From Closterium sp. Naga37s-1 (taxonomy: Eukaryota > Streptophyta > Zygnematophyceae > Desmidiales > Closteriaceae), in contig CANJKZ010001024.1 of assembly GCA_947471745.1 (NCBI GenBank), positions 193,501-257,500 on the forward strand: a stretch of 64,000 nucleotides of DNA, read 5' to 3'. Below, one piece after another: positions 42,182 through 53,760 of this stretch; position 1 is the first letter of the stretch, and each line of letters begins with the position of its first letter. The position numbers were made by a program, and so were the translations under genes. The notes under the pieces are model-generated. The model did no database searches and was not told where the DNA came from. It was given only the letters and a program-made list of their open reading frames with translations.

Positions 42182-44638
42182 ATGGCTGCGTCAATGGTGC
42201 TTAGCGGCCACGGGCCAAGAAAGCAGTTAGCAGAGAAGGTGGCGCGAGTGATGCAGCTGCTCGACAACGATGCGGACGAATCGGATCTCAAACTTCGGGT
42301 CACTACCGGACCGCCTAGACGCGCCCCGGTAGCTGCACAAGCGTCGCCACGTCAGCAACTCCCGAGCCACCGGTGCGGGGGGCCACGAGTGTCATTGCAA
42401 CTCTCCGAGGGGCACGAATGCGACTTACCGACGCCGAATCATGCGCGAGCTTCCAACTCATCGTTCGGGAAGCCCTCCTCGGCCTCGCCGCGTTTGGCGG
42501 CTTCTCAGTCTTGCGGTAGCGCTTCGACGGGGTCTCCTAATGGCTCCCAATCACGCGGTCATGGGGTACTGCTTCGCGTCGACACCTTGGGCCCCAATCA
42601 TGGGCGACACGTCAGCACGATTCGTCATTCGGCGAGTACCTCGGTGCTCGAATCGGCGTCGCTGTCGAGTGTCCGCGGGAGAAGCAGCAGCGGGGGCGTG
42701 AGCGGCCAAGCAACGAAGGCAATCCGACACGGCGAGAACCACCATCGTGGAGCCGCCGATGCAACGCACAATGCGGCTGGTGCTACTTCATCCGCCGCCG
42801 CGCGAACAACGTCGCTCTCGCGCCCCGGCCTTAAATCCAGCTCAGTGAGCAGCGCGGCTGCGTCGAATGTCCATCCATCCCATCGACCGCAGCATTACGG
42901 CACGTGGCATGGCGAGTCGCTCGATCGCGTGCCGATTCCGAAGGTGCAGACCGTCGGCTCGGTCATCGCCGCTCGCACGTCGCATCATCTGTCGCCGTGA
43001 GAAGCGCCGCGACTGCAGCCTCGCCACGCAGCGACAGGCCCTGGCGGACAGCGCGCCAAGTCGGCCTCTTGCGCTCCTCATAACTCCTCGCCGCGATCGT
43101 CCAGCGGAACCGCCGTGATTCACGGCACACGGAAGAGCCAATCAGACCCTGACTTCGCCGCTGTCAACACGCGCCCCGTGCTCCATGCGCCGCCGCGGCA
43201 ACTTTCAAGCGATCTGGGGACGAGAGGGCCGACGAGGACGTTGAGCCGTCAGATCCGGCGGCCAAGTGATGATGACGTGGCCGAGCCGTTTGTAACGGGG
43301 AACCACCACGCGTCGCCCGTTGACCAACGGTGCGACACGCGTGGCCCCGCTGGGCCGGGCGCCATCTACGATCAATTCCCTGCCTCTTTGACCGTGAGAA
43401 GGGCGGAAAGGGGACGACGGTGCGCTGTGACGCAAGCCTGCTCGCCATTCGACTCCTCCTCGCCTCCCGCTTCCCTTTCCACCGCCTCCCCCCGCTTCCC
43501 CTGCTCCATCCCCTCGCCTCGGCCCATCGTGGTGACATCGCCTGCAGCTTACCAGGAATCGCCACGTCAGCTACTGGCATCAACCTCTGTGGGCAGCGGT
43601 TCGCCTGGGCCTGCGAGACAGGAGAGGAGAGGCGGCGACGGGCGGGGCAGGAGCAGCCAATAGCTGAGTCGCTTCGACGCGTGGGACGACAGCGAGCCGC
43701 TTTACAACCACCCCACTCCCCAGATAACACCTTCCCCTCGCCCGAGGACGGATTTTCCGGCCGCCAGCACGCTGAGATCCAGTTGGAGGAGGAGGATTAT
43801 CGTGGCGTTGTTGGCGGTGGCGCCGATGGCGGTGGCGTTGTTGGTGGTGGCGTTGTTGGCGGTGGCGCCGATGGCGGTGGCAGCCCCCCCCTGTCTCGGT
43901 GGCACTCTCACTCCCTCGCGGTAGATTCCATCGAGGAGGATCCAACTACGTGTTGCTCACACACTCTCGACCGCCGCCCTGCGCCCTCCCAGTCGCTCCC
44001 TGACTGCCGCCTCCCCCGGCGCTGAGCATGTGAGGAGCACAGCGTGCGACATACAGCAGGGGGCTCGCATGGCGGTGGCAATGTGCATGTGCAGAGAGTT
44101 GACGGGATGGCTGGGGCAGGAGAGAATACGCTGTGGGTGGGGGAGGATGAGGACTGGGACACAGTTCAGGCGGCGCCATGGGAAGATGACGGGGAAGGGG
44201 AGGATGTGGAGGCAATGAGAGGGTGGCAGGGGGATGTGGAGGGGGCTAGTTTAGAGCGTGGAGGGTTTGAGAGGCATGGTTCCATGCTGACGCAAGTGCA
44301 GCGTGCTGCCTTGGTCACAAGCCTTCGAGATGGGCCCCTTAGGTACCAGACTCGTGAGGCAGACTTGTTTCAGCAAAGCGCTGCTGCATTTGATTCTTTG
44401 AAGGGCAGCAAGCAACAGAGCACGCCACGGGGAAGACCTGATAGCCTGAGATCCAGTGAAAATGCTGACACAGGGGGGTGAGGGGGTTGAGAGCAAGGGG
44501 AGTTCCAAGAGCAGGGAGAAGCCTAAAAGCAAGCTGCAGAGGTTGCTGAGTGACGCCGATGAGGAGGAGCAGCAAGCCAAGGTTGTGAGGCCGAGCCATG
44601 ATGGCAACAGCAAGCTCAAGCAGCAGGGGAAGAAATGA
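42182..44638 (+). pseudogene. Candidate host gene or pseudogene, Ser/Pro-rich disordered protein, unrecognised
   Basis: ATG 42182 has a good plant-type context (GTCGCCATGGCT). The frame is open for 272 codons to TGA 42998, then stays open in the same phase to 43663. A second phase is open over about 43330-44481 with one TGA at 44023, and the phase changes again at a G run near 44470, ending at 44638. The reads are Ser/Pro/Arg-rich, then a GGGVVGGGADGGG tract, an acidic stretch (GEDEDWDTV) and a Lys/Glu-rich tail. No domain was recognised. Either short introns join these pieces, or it is a decayed gene, or there are base errors in GC-rich DNA. It is not retroelement-derived as far as I can see. 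Confidence 0.35.
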
Positions 44639-44807
44639 TTTTTCTTGAAAGTGTATAACACTTTCTAAAAATATGTATTATGAAAGCGCAGCTGACTGTA
44701 TCGAAGCAAGGCAACTGCGAATGCCTATTCCCAAGTACATAACGAGGGATGGAGGCCATTTGGCCTCCACCCACGCCTTCATTTTCGGAACTTTACAGTT
44801 CCGCTTC
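44635..44807 (+). repeat. 173-bp three-hairpin repeat, copy 1
   Basis: Matches 55553-55725 over exactly 173 bp with four differences. It contains three hairpins: GAAAGTGT/ACACTTTC with loop ATA (44647-44665), GGAGGCC/GGCCTCC (44751-44768), CGGAACT/AGTTCCG (44786-44803). It begins at the stop codon of the candidate host frame. Nature unknown: a 3' UTR module, a small mobile element or a structured RNA. Confidence 0.75.
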
Positions 44808-44964
44808 ATTCTCGTCCAACCACTCGCAATGTTCCCGTCCTGACCAATTTCAGAAACAACCACCCATACATATTTTCAAGTAGCTATGGTGTTTACGCTG
44901 AAGGGCCACATGATAGCACCCGTGATTGTACTTAGCGTACACTCAACTAAGACTGAAGTGCGCC
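44808..44964 (+). other. Short spacer, nothing recognised
   Basis: About 160 bp of ordinary composition between the three-hairpin repeat and the next tandem array. No gene or repeat seen. Confidence 0.4.
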
Positions 44965-45250
44965 GGACGAAACGGCCACTGGCGCGCCAGAGACAAAATC
45001 GCCACTTGCGCTAGTGGCACGCGCCATAGACAAAATCGCCACTGGCGCGAGGCAGGGTCGAAATCGCCACCGGCGCCAGTGGCGCGCGCCAGTGACAAAA
45101 TCGCCCCTTGCGCCAGTGGCGCGCGTCAGTGACGAAATCGCCACACGCGCGCCTGTGGCGAAATCGCCACTTGCGCCAGTGGCGACATTGCCACTAGCGT
45201 GTCAGGGACGAAAGGGACACAGGCGCGGCAGTGACGAAACTGCCACTCTA
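44965..45250 (+). repeat. Tandem array with GGCGCGCGCC palindromes
   Basis: Seven or eight degenerate units of 26-50 bases on the theme GCCACTTGCGCCAGTGGC then GCGCGCCAGTGACAAAATC. Units are internally self-complementary (GCGCCAGTGGCGC), so each can fold. Confidence 0.8.
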
Positions 45251-45539
45251 GCGCCTGTGCCATTGACTGCAGCGTCACCCACCTGCATACCTTGTCTCCT
45301 CACCTATACATTGCGTTGCGATGCATATGCTGCAATTCTTCTTCTGATTTTTCCTCATTATTTTTTCTTTATTTTTCTGTTTCTTTCATCTCTGACTAAT
45401 TCCGATATAATTTTAATTCCTTGGTGGCAGAAGAACGGGCACGAGATGTTGATGGTGAAGGAAATCGCAACGATTACCGGACCTACTCCACACGCACCCA
45501 ACGACTTTCCTCGATGAACTCGAGGACCGCGAGTCGCAA
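45251..45539 (+). other. AT-richer spacer, nothing recognised
   Basis: About 290 bp including a T-rich stretch (45340-45390). No convincing coding frame or repeat. Confidence 0.4.
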
Positions 45540-45790
45540 CGTTGCTTTAAGAGCCGTCCCCAGGGGGGGGAGGGGACCGCGAGTCGCCAAGTTGCCCCGA
45601 GAGCCGTCCCCAGGGGGGGAGGGGACCGAGGGTCCCCATGCTGGCCTGAGAGCCATCCCCAGGGGGGGAGGGGACCGAGGGTCCCCATGTTGGCCTGAGA
45701 GCCGTCCCCCAGGGGGGGAGGGGACCGAGGGTCCCCATGCTGGCCTGAGAGCCGTCCCCCAGGGGGGGAGGGAACCGAGGTCAGTGTCTT
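45540..45790 (+). repeat. About 62-bp tandem repeat, four to five units
   Basis: Units contain GAGAGCCGTCCCCAGGGGGG, then AGGGGACCGAGGGTCCCC, then ATGCTGGCCT. Within a unit GGGGACC...GGGTCCCC is self-complementary. The last units are most alike; the first is more diverged. Confidence 0.85.
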
Positions 45791-46435
45791 TCGATGTCGG
45801 CCTGAATAAAATCTTTCCAGAGGGGGAAGGAAGGGTATGAAGATACGCTTGCCAGAGCGCCACTGCCTTAGGGAGGGGAAGAAAATGGACAAAAGCGGAG
45901 ATTGGGAAAACCACACTTACCGGTATTGTGCATGTGGATATGTTGTATCCTTGGCTATTATGTTTAAAGACATGAATGATTTCAAAAAAAAAAAAAAAAA
46001 AAAAAAAAGAGCAGTCCTTGTTGTATTTGGATGTTGGAGCCACGCCACACCACAAGCTATGATTTGACTTATCGGGGTAAGGTTGGTAGTGTGCAACTAC
46101 CAGTGGCAATGATAGATATTGGATATGATTTTTCACTCACCTACACGCACTCAAGTTCTCAAACGAGGGCTGCATGGAGAGAAAAATGTCTCTTAACCAT
46201 CACCGCATTCACTTTTACCGCACCTCCGTGTCGTCACGCTTGGCAAAATAAGGGAAATATAATCATGTACGGTACCAAACGTCAATGCAACTTGCACTTC
46301 ATTACCCGAGTACGGTAATTGTTCGCACTTCGGCAATTTACAGGCAATGTGTTGAGAGGAGTACGGGACTAACATGGGTGGCAGGCAGCGCACTTGTTGT
46401 CGTCTTCCTGTCTCGCAATCATACCGTAATACCAC
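45791..46435 (+). other. Non-repetitive spacer with an A25 run
   Basis: About 640 bp with no recognised gene. An uninterrupted run of 25 A (45984-46008) could mark the tail of an old retroposed sequence or be a simple repeat. No TSD was identified around it. Confidence 0.4.
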
Positions 46436-47392
46436 ATACGGATGAGCAACCGAGAGACCAAGAGACGAGCAACCGAGGGGCCAAGAGATGACCAACTTAG
46501 GGGCCAAAAGATGAGCAACCAAGGGGCCAAGAGATGACCAGCGGATAGGCCACAAGATGAGGAACCGATGGGCCAAGCCACGAGATGAGATACTGATGGG
46601 CCAAGAGATGAGCAACTGATGGGCCAAGAGATGAGCAACCGACGGGCCAAGCCAAGAGATGAGATATCAATGGGCCAAGAGAGGAGCAACTGATGGGCCA
46701 AGAGAGGAGCAACTGATGGGCCAAGAGATGAGCAACCGACGGGCCAAGCCAAGAGATGAGATATCAATGGGCCAAGAGATGAGCAACTGATGGGCCAAGA
46801 GATGAGCAACCGATGGGCCAAGCCAAGAGATGAGATATCGACGGGCCAAGAGATGAGCAACTGATGGGCCAAGAGACGAGCAACCGATGGGCCAAGCCAA
46901 GAGATGAGATATCGATGAGCCAAGAGATGAGCAACTGATGGGCCAAAGAAATGAGCAACCGAGGGGCCAAGAGATGACCAGCGGATGGGCCACAAGATGA
47001 GGAACCGACGGGCCAAGAGATGAGCAACCGATGTGCCAAGCCAAGAGATGAGATATCGATGGGCCAAGAGATGAGCAACCGATGGGCCAAGAGATGCGCA
47101 ATGGATGGGCCACGTGATGAGCAACCGATGGGCCAAAACATAAGCAACTGATGGGCCAAGAGATTAGCAACCGATGGGCCAAGAGACGAGCAACAGATAG
47201 GCCAAGAGATGGGCAACCGATGTGACAAGAGATGAGCAACCGAGGGGCCAAAAGATGAGCAAACGATGGGCCAAGAGATGAGCAATCGGTTGGCCAAGAG
47301 ATGAGCATCTGATAGGCCAAGGAAGGAGCAACAGATGGGCTAAGAGATGAGCAGCTGATAGGCCAACAGATGAGCAACCGATGGGCCGGTAA
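46436..47392 (+). repeat. About 950-bp minisatellite of 23- and 28-bp units
   Basis: Base unit GATGGGCCAAGAGATGAGCA plus ACY (23 bp), about 40 copies, interspersed with a longer variant containing GGGCCAAGCCAAGAGATGAG followed by ATATC. Some blocks recur as higher-order patterns. On the - strand all three frames stay open for 177-255 codons because 23 is not a multiple of 3 and the unit has no stop; these are not accepted as genes. Confidence 0.93.
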
Positions 47393-47472
47393 CCCGTGCT
47401 TCGAGGCACCTCATCACGCTCTTCCACATATACGTACTGTTGTGCGACATTATTTCTTTACGAACCAATACT
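47393..47472 (+). other. Flank of element J; open frame continues at 54817
   Basis: About 80 bp between the minisatellite and J. One + frame is open from about 47389 and, after removal of J and one TSD copy, continues in phase into 54817-55041. Coding status unknown. Confidence 0.25.
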
Positions 47473-47602
47473 TGTTAGAATGAGAACGAATGAATGCCTG
47501 AATTAGAAAGCAGGTGGGTACATATAGGAAACCTAAAAGTGTTGTACCCTGTAAGGACTACCCCACTACAGCCTAAACATACTATAGCATATAAGTTTGA
47601 CA
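47473..47602 (-). repeat. Element J 3' LTR (130 bp)
   Basis: On the + strand TGTTAGAATGAG to GTTTGACA; in element orientation it begins TGTCAAAC. Confidence 0.94.
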
Positions 47603-47831
47603 CACCCTTATAGGCAAAGTGGGGGAGAACAAGAGGTCACAAGACCAGTCAAGAAAGGCAAAGCAAGCTCAGGGTGGATCACAAAGTCACCAGACAGTCT
47701 GAGCACAAGCAAAGGGCCACAAGGCCAGTTCACATGCAGAGTTATGTAAAGGAAAGCAAACAATACAGTGAACACAACCTAGCAAGTGTACGCATGCAGG
47801 TATAAGTATATAGAGTACAGTACAAGCAGAG
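47603..47831 (-). promoter_or_regulatory. Element J 3' UTR and polypurine tract
   Basis: In element orientation it holds the shared GTGATCCACCCTGAGCTTG-type blocks and a C-tract; the purine tract reads TATAAGGGTG instead of TATGGGGGTG, so pairing with the C-tract is largely lost in this copy. Confidence 0.65.
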
Positions 47832-50830
47832 TCAAGAAGTTAGCAAGTGAGGCACAGTAGGTACAAGGCCTAACACAGTACAGAAACGCTGATGATCACA
47901 AGGCTGAAGTGCCTTGGTGAAAACATCAGCAGTGTTGGCCTGTGAGGCCATGAAAGCGAGACGAAGCTGGCCACGCTGCTGCAACTCTCGAGCAAGGAAG
48001 TAGCGCAGAGCAATGTGCTTCGTTCTGTGCTCCTGTCTGTGCTCCTGACACAAGGCCAATATGGCCTTGTTGTCGACGTACAGAACTGGAGGAGAACGAG
48101 GCACCTCTCCCAAGTCTGTCAGCAGGTAGGTGAGCCAGCGTAGCTCCTGTGCAGCCATGGCCCCAGCGTAGATCTCAGCCTCACAACTGGAGCTGAGAAC
48201 AGAAGAAGAGCGGGTAGACCGCCAAGAGACAGAACCGGAGCCAAGACTGAAGGTGTAACCCTGTGACGACCGCTGCGTAGCCAATTCGTCAACCCAGGAG
48301 GCGTCAGCGTGACCAGTGAGAACAACTCGAGCCCGTCCTCCAAGCACGAGCCCCATGCCCGATGTACTGCACAAGTATCGCAACACCCTCTTCGCAGCGT
48401 CCCAGTGCACCTTTCGGTGCCTGCCGGGAGCCACGTAGCGAGCCAGAAGGCTGAGAGGGTATGCGAGGTCAGGTCGTGTGCAAGTCATCAGGTACATGAG
48501 GCAGCCCACAAGCTCTGGATACGGGCCACTCGGCTCTACGGACTCGTCCGAAGGTGGAGCTGAGAGCGAGTGACCGGTAGGCAGAGGAGTGGACTGTGGC
48601 GAGGAGTATGTGAAGCCGAAGCGCTGAAGGACCTGCTGCACCATGTGTGACTGAGTCAAGGTAATGGTGCGCTGTGCTCTGTCCCGAGTGATCCGCAAGC
48701 CAAGATAGCTTGTCAGCTCACCCAGATCTGTGCACGTGTCTCTCTTCTGCAGCTCGGACTTCACGTGGGCAAGTGCCTCAGTGTCAGCAGTAGCAAAGAC
48801 GAGGTCGTCTACGTACACGAGAACGTAGAACGGCGGCAGAGTAGTGTTAGTGCGTAGAAACAGAGAAGGGTCAGAAGTGGAAGGAGCAAAACCAAGAGAA
48901 GCAAGAGTCGTCCTGAGTGTGTCGTGCCACTCACGGGGTGCCTGGCGGAGACCGTAGACTAGCCGCCGGAGGCTCCACTGGGTACCAGCAGGAAACGACC
49001 CAGTGAAGCCAGGTGGGCGGCGCAGCCAGATCTCCTCGTGCAGGCTGCCCTGTAGGAAGGCTGTGCTGAAGTCAAGCGAGTGGAGCTCGTATTCACGCTG
49101 AGCAGCAACGTGCAGCAGTACCCGAAGAGTGGTCATCTTTGGGGTAGGGGAGAAGGTCTGAAAGAAGTCAACTCCCTGTCGCTGACTGAAGCCACGTGCA
49201 ACGTAACGCGCCTTGAAGGTAGGCGGAGAACCCGGCGGCCGCTTCACCCTAAAGATCCACATGCCACTGACGAAGTTCGCCCCAGGTGGGGGAACCTCGT
49301 CTACGTAGGTGCCTGTGGACTTCCAAGAAGCCATCTCTGCGTCCATGGCTGCCTGCCACTGAGAGGAGTAGGGACCCTCTATCGCCTCTGCGTAAGAGCG
49401 CGGGGTCGGGATGTCTAGTGCATCCGGGTCTCCCTCAGGGGCCAGCAGCATGGACACGAGATGAGGTACAGAAGCAACAAAGCACTCAAACTCCTCCTGT
49501 CTGTCCTCAAGAACGTCCGTGCCAAGAGCACACTCACCCCCGACGGACGGAGGACAGACAGACACAGACGCAGACTCAGCAACAAGACTAGTGGCGTAGT
49601 CTAGGCGACAGGCTGCAGCAAAGTCAACAAGCTCAGCAACAAGAGCAGACGCAGCAGAGGACTCAAACAGAGGGTCAGTGACAGCAGTGGCCATAAAGCG
49701 CGTGATAGTAGGACTAGCAACACGAAGGGAGTCAGACTCCGGGTCCGGACCGTCAGGAAGAGAGGACGCAGGAGGAGACGGCAGAGGGACACGCTGTGGA
49801 GCAGTAGAAGGACGCAGTGTCATAGAGTGAGTGCCTGGGACAGGAGGAAGACGCGGACGCGAAACACGACCAGCGCGAACAGTACGGACAGGCGATGCAG
49901 AACGAGACGCAGGCGACACAGGACGAGGCTCAGGCTCACGACGCTCCGTAAGACCTCTAGTCGGTCCAGAGTAAGGAGAAGGACCGGGCAGTGGAGATGC
50001 CGGCTGCAACTGTGACTGGGACTGGACAGGCGGTGGACTCAGGAAAGGAGGAGGAGGACCAGGAGAAGGCGGGGAGCCATGAACCTGCTGAAGGAGCGGA
50101 ACGTAGTACGGCCGCGGCCGCGCAGCACCTCCAGAAACAGCAGAGACAGAACCAGTACCCTCAGCCCCAGGGTCTCCAGTCCCAGCAGCACCTCCAGCAG
50201 CTCCACCAGCTCCAGCAGCTCCAGCACCAGCAGCACCTCCAGCAGCTCCAGCACCAGAAGCACCTCCAGCAGCGCCAGCACCTCCAGTAGCTCCAGCAGC
50301 ACCTCCAGCACCAGCAGCACCTCCAGCAGCTCCAGCAGCAGCAGCACCTCCAGTAGCTCCAGTAGCACCAGCACCTCCAGCACCAGCAGCACCTCCAGTA
50401 GCTCCAGCAGCACCTCCAGCACCAGCAGCACCTCCAGCAGCTCCAGCAGCAGCAGCACCTCCAGTAGCTCCAGTAGCACCAGCACCTCCAGCACCAGCAG
50501 CACCTCCAGTACCAGCAGCAACTCTACAGCGCCGAGAGTACCACTCACGAAGCCGCTGTGGAGAGAGAGGCTCCCGCCGCGACGGGACACCTAGAGCACC
50601 TCCAGACTCAGCACGCGTAGGCTCAGCACCTCCAGACACAGTACCCTCAGGCTCCACACCCCCAGGCTCAGCACGCCCAGACTCAGAACCCCCAGACTCA
50701 GCACCCCCAGTCTCAGCACCCCCAGTCCCTGCACCCGCAGGCTCAGCACCCCTAGCAGCACCTGAGTCGACAGCTACCTCGATCGGCTCGGCAGGGTCGA
50801 CCTGGGATACACCTGAGGGGGCAAGACCCT
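47832..50830 (-). pseudogene. Element J gag-pol, second part (linker, RT, RNase H)
   Basis: Open frame; an in-frame ATG is at 50657, but the phase is open up to the frameshift near 50830. LSPQRLREWYSRRC box (50531-50572), Gly/Ala linker, conserved pre-RT segment, RT with intact YVDD (near 48812) and full RNase H (HADAS, CEAEIYAG, VDNKAILA, TKHIALRYF). No stop before 47832. It lies downstream of a +1 shift and so would need a repaired frame to be made. Confidence 0.9.
50170..50530 (-). repeat. Gly/Ala-coding linker repeat of element J
   Basis: Complement of CAGCACCTCCAGCAGCTCCAG units; two long near-identical blocks of about 120 bp are visible (around 50270-50390 and 50390-50500), suggesting a recent internal duplication. 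Confidence 0.88.
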
Positions 50831-53760
50831 TGGGGGGGGAGGGGGTCTACCGGGGGAGTACCTGGTGCGAGGAAGAGCGGCGAGGGGGGAAGGGAGGCAG
50901 TGCGGTAGGGAAAGAGACGGTAGTACGACACCGACTCGTCAAACGTGACGTCCTGAGAGGACAGAACACGACGCGAGGTGGGGTGGTAGAACTGCCACCC
51001 GGGTGCGTCAGGCGGGAAGCCAAGGAAGACACAGGGAACGGCACGGGAGGACAGCTTGTCCGCTGTAGTATCGCGGACAAAAGCTCGAGATCCCCAGACA
51101 CGGAACGCGGACGCATCGCCAACCTTCCCCGTCCACCGCAGAGTAGGTGTAGTCTCCGGCAAGGAGACACGAGGCTGAAGGTTGATCTGATGTGCAGCGT
51201 ACTGAACCGCGAACGGCCACAGAAAATGGGGAGCAGCCGCATGGATCATGGACGTACGAGCGACGTCCATGACCATGCCAATGCGGTGCTCAGCAATCCC
51301 ATTTTGCTGCGGGGAGGCCGAAAGCATGAACGCCTAGCGGATGCCCTCCGAACGACAGAAGGCCCTCAGGAGGTCGGAGGAAAACTCCCCACCTCTGTCC
51401 GAGTGCAGACGCAGGACAGGAAGGTCTGAACCAAAACTCTCACTGAGCTGGCGACGAGCACCGCGGATCCAGTCGATCAACACCTCAGGGACCTCACCCT
51501 TGCTGCGCAAGGGGAAGACTGTGGTGTAACGCGAGTAGTCGTCAACGACCAGCAGGAAGTAACGCTCGTGACCCTGTCCACGGACGCGGGCTGGGCCCCA
51601 CACGTCCATGTGAAGAGTCTGCAGAGGAGCCTCAGTCGGAGGGAACGAGGAGGAGTGAGGGGCGGCGCGCTGCCTGCCCTCGACACAAGGAACACAGGTG
51701 GGGGCAGGCCCCGGAGGAAGGGGAGGGAGGGACCGAGGTAGACCCGAGACAAGGGCACGGGAGGCCATACCTCGAAGACGAGGCAGGGAGGGGTGACCAA
51801 GGCGGTGGTGCCAAAGGAGAGTCTCGTGCGACAGAGGACGACACGAGCAGGGGGCAGACGCAGGACTAGACCTGGACGCGGCAGTAAACACCTGACTAGA
51901 CGCAGCTACCTGAACAGACGCAGAGACCGGAGGAGGCGCAGTAGTCAGTGTGCACAGACTCGACCCTGGCTGACGGGTGAACGTGGCCAGGTGGCGGCCC
52001 ATCCGAGAGAAAGTGCATTGGGTCACACGCTGACCTCCAGGAGTGAACTGGTCAACCCACACGTCCTGGAGGTCAGCTCCACTCACCAAGTTCGTAGAGA
52101 ACGAGGGGAGGTGGAGTCCTGACAGCAAGCCCGACGGGGCCGCAGGACACCGTAGAACCGTGGAGGAGTGTGCAAGGACTGGGCCCCCGGAGGGGTCAGC
52201 AAGGGAGACCGCAACAGGCCAACTGAGCGGCGTGAGCGTGGTGCTGTCTCTAAAGAAAGAGCGCGAAGCACCAGAGTCAAGTGTAAAAGTGTGCAAGGAC
52301 TCAGTAGGTGCAGTACCAGAGAGAGCAAACGCACCAGCACCTGGAGCAGCTGACGCACCAGCACCTGGAGCAGCAGACGCACTAGCACCTAGAGCAGCAG
52401 CCGCAATGCCCGGGTCGGGCGGGACACTCAGGTAATAGTCACCCTCAGCACTATCAGCAAGAGCATACATGGCAGCAAGGATAGCATCAAAATCAAGATC
52501 AAAGATAGGCACATTCTGCAGAAGCAGATCATGCCAGCGAGGGAGCTCAACGGCGTCAGGAAACTGGGCACGCCAAGCGTCAGTCAAGCGACCGAAGCAG
52601 CGCTGCGTAGTGTGTGGGAGCCCACACACCTCCCCACTACGACTGCCGGAGCGAAAAACGTAAGTGCAGGGACCTGCAGCCCCAGACCTCCCACGCCCAG
52701 CGTACCACTCACGAAGCTGCTGGACCGACGGGGTCTCACGGGAGCGCAGCTGCTGCTGGCGCTGGCTGCCACCAAAGCCTCCACGCTGCGCGGCTGCACC
52801 TCGACCAGCACCACCGCCACCTCCACCTCCACCACCGCCTCCGCTGCCTCCACCACCGCCGCCGCTGCCTCCACCACCTCCGCCACTACCGCCACCACCT
52901 CCACCGACGCCACTACCTCCGCCTCCTCCACCTCCTCCACTGTTTCCCCCGCCGCCCCCGCCACCACCCTTGCTCCCCTTGCCCCTGCTGGTGCGGCGTC
53001 TCCCAGTAGGGGCAGATGCAGCTCCGACCTCCGCAGTGCCAACGAGGTCGACAGCAGCAGCAGAAGCAACAGAGGGGAGAAGGGGGACAGGGGAACACCC
53101 CTCAAAGAAAGGGGTGCGACGGTCGCTGCGAGAAGCACCTACAGCTAAGATACTCTTCTCAGCTGCAGTAAGGCGCTCCTCTAGCAGGTCGACAGTCAGC
53201 TCGGTGGGGCAAAGGGAGAGAAAGTGGTCCCTGACTGAAGAGAGGGAGTCAGGGAGGCGGGTGACTAGGTAGTAAAGGGTGATGTACATGGGGGGGGGGT
53301 TCTTGGCACAGAACTCAGTGGGAAGGGCAGCGCGGTAGCGGGCGTCACTAGTGCGAAGGTGAGCAACTAGGTCAGCGACTGTGGCAAAGGCAGCAAGGTC
53401 AGGGAAAAGGTACGGCAGCATGAGGCGGCTGAGGGCAGCAGTGGCAGGGGAGGAGTAGCGCGCAACTACAGCGTCGTACAAAGACTGAGCAGTCTTGTAC
53501 TGGCCAAAATGCGCACGCTCAGCTGGCGGCAGGTGACTACGAACAGCAAGACGAGCAACAGCATCACGAGTGGTCCACTGCGAGCGAACAGTACTGTCAG
53601 CAGTGGCAGTAGGAGCAGTAGAGGCACCGGACCCCTGATCGAATAGGGATACTCCATCCCTAGAGTCACACTGAAGAAAAAGCTGCAGGTCGTCAACCCA
53701 CACGTCAAAGTCAACTGCACGTCCCTCAGCGTCAAAGGTGAGAACTGTGGGGCTAGCCAT
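50752..53760 (-). pseudogene. Element J gag-pol, first part (Gag, PR, IN)
   Basis: Start MASPTVLTFDAEG at 53760 aligns with element I. Capsid-like domain, Gly-rich tract (about 52760-52980), SVQQLREWYAGR box (52702-52735), C-X13-C-X3-H-X4-C knuckle (near 52600-52660), protease DSGAS (near 52270), integrase HHRLGH (near 51805) and D/D/E core to about 51270. A TAG at 51331-51333 replaces the Gln codon found in H, and an extra base near 50830, after a C run, shifts the frame. Otherwise full length. Confidence 0.9.

Noticed and set aside
44965-45250. Possible CRISPR array
   Set aside because: Units vary in length from 26 to 50 bases, have no constant repeat with unique spacers, and the DNA is eukaryotic.
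45984-46008. Poly(A) run as proof of a LINE/SINE insertion
   Set aside because: No TSD, no RT remnant and no internal promoter boxes seen next to it; may be a simple repeat.
46369-47377. Three - strand frames of 177-255 codons rich in Ser, Leu, Trp and His
   Set aside because: A 23-bp minisatellite without stops is open in all frames; nothing favours one.
46436-47392. Possible CRISPR array
   Set aside because: Units are contiguous with no unique spacers; a simple minisatellite explains it.
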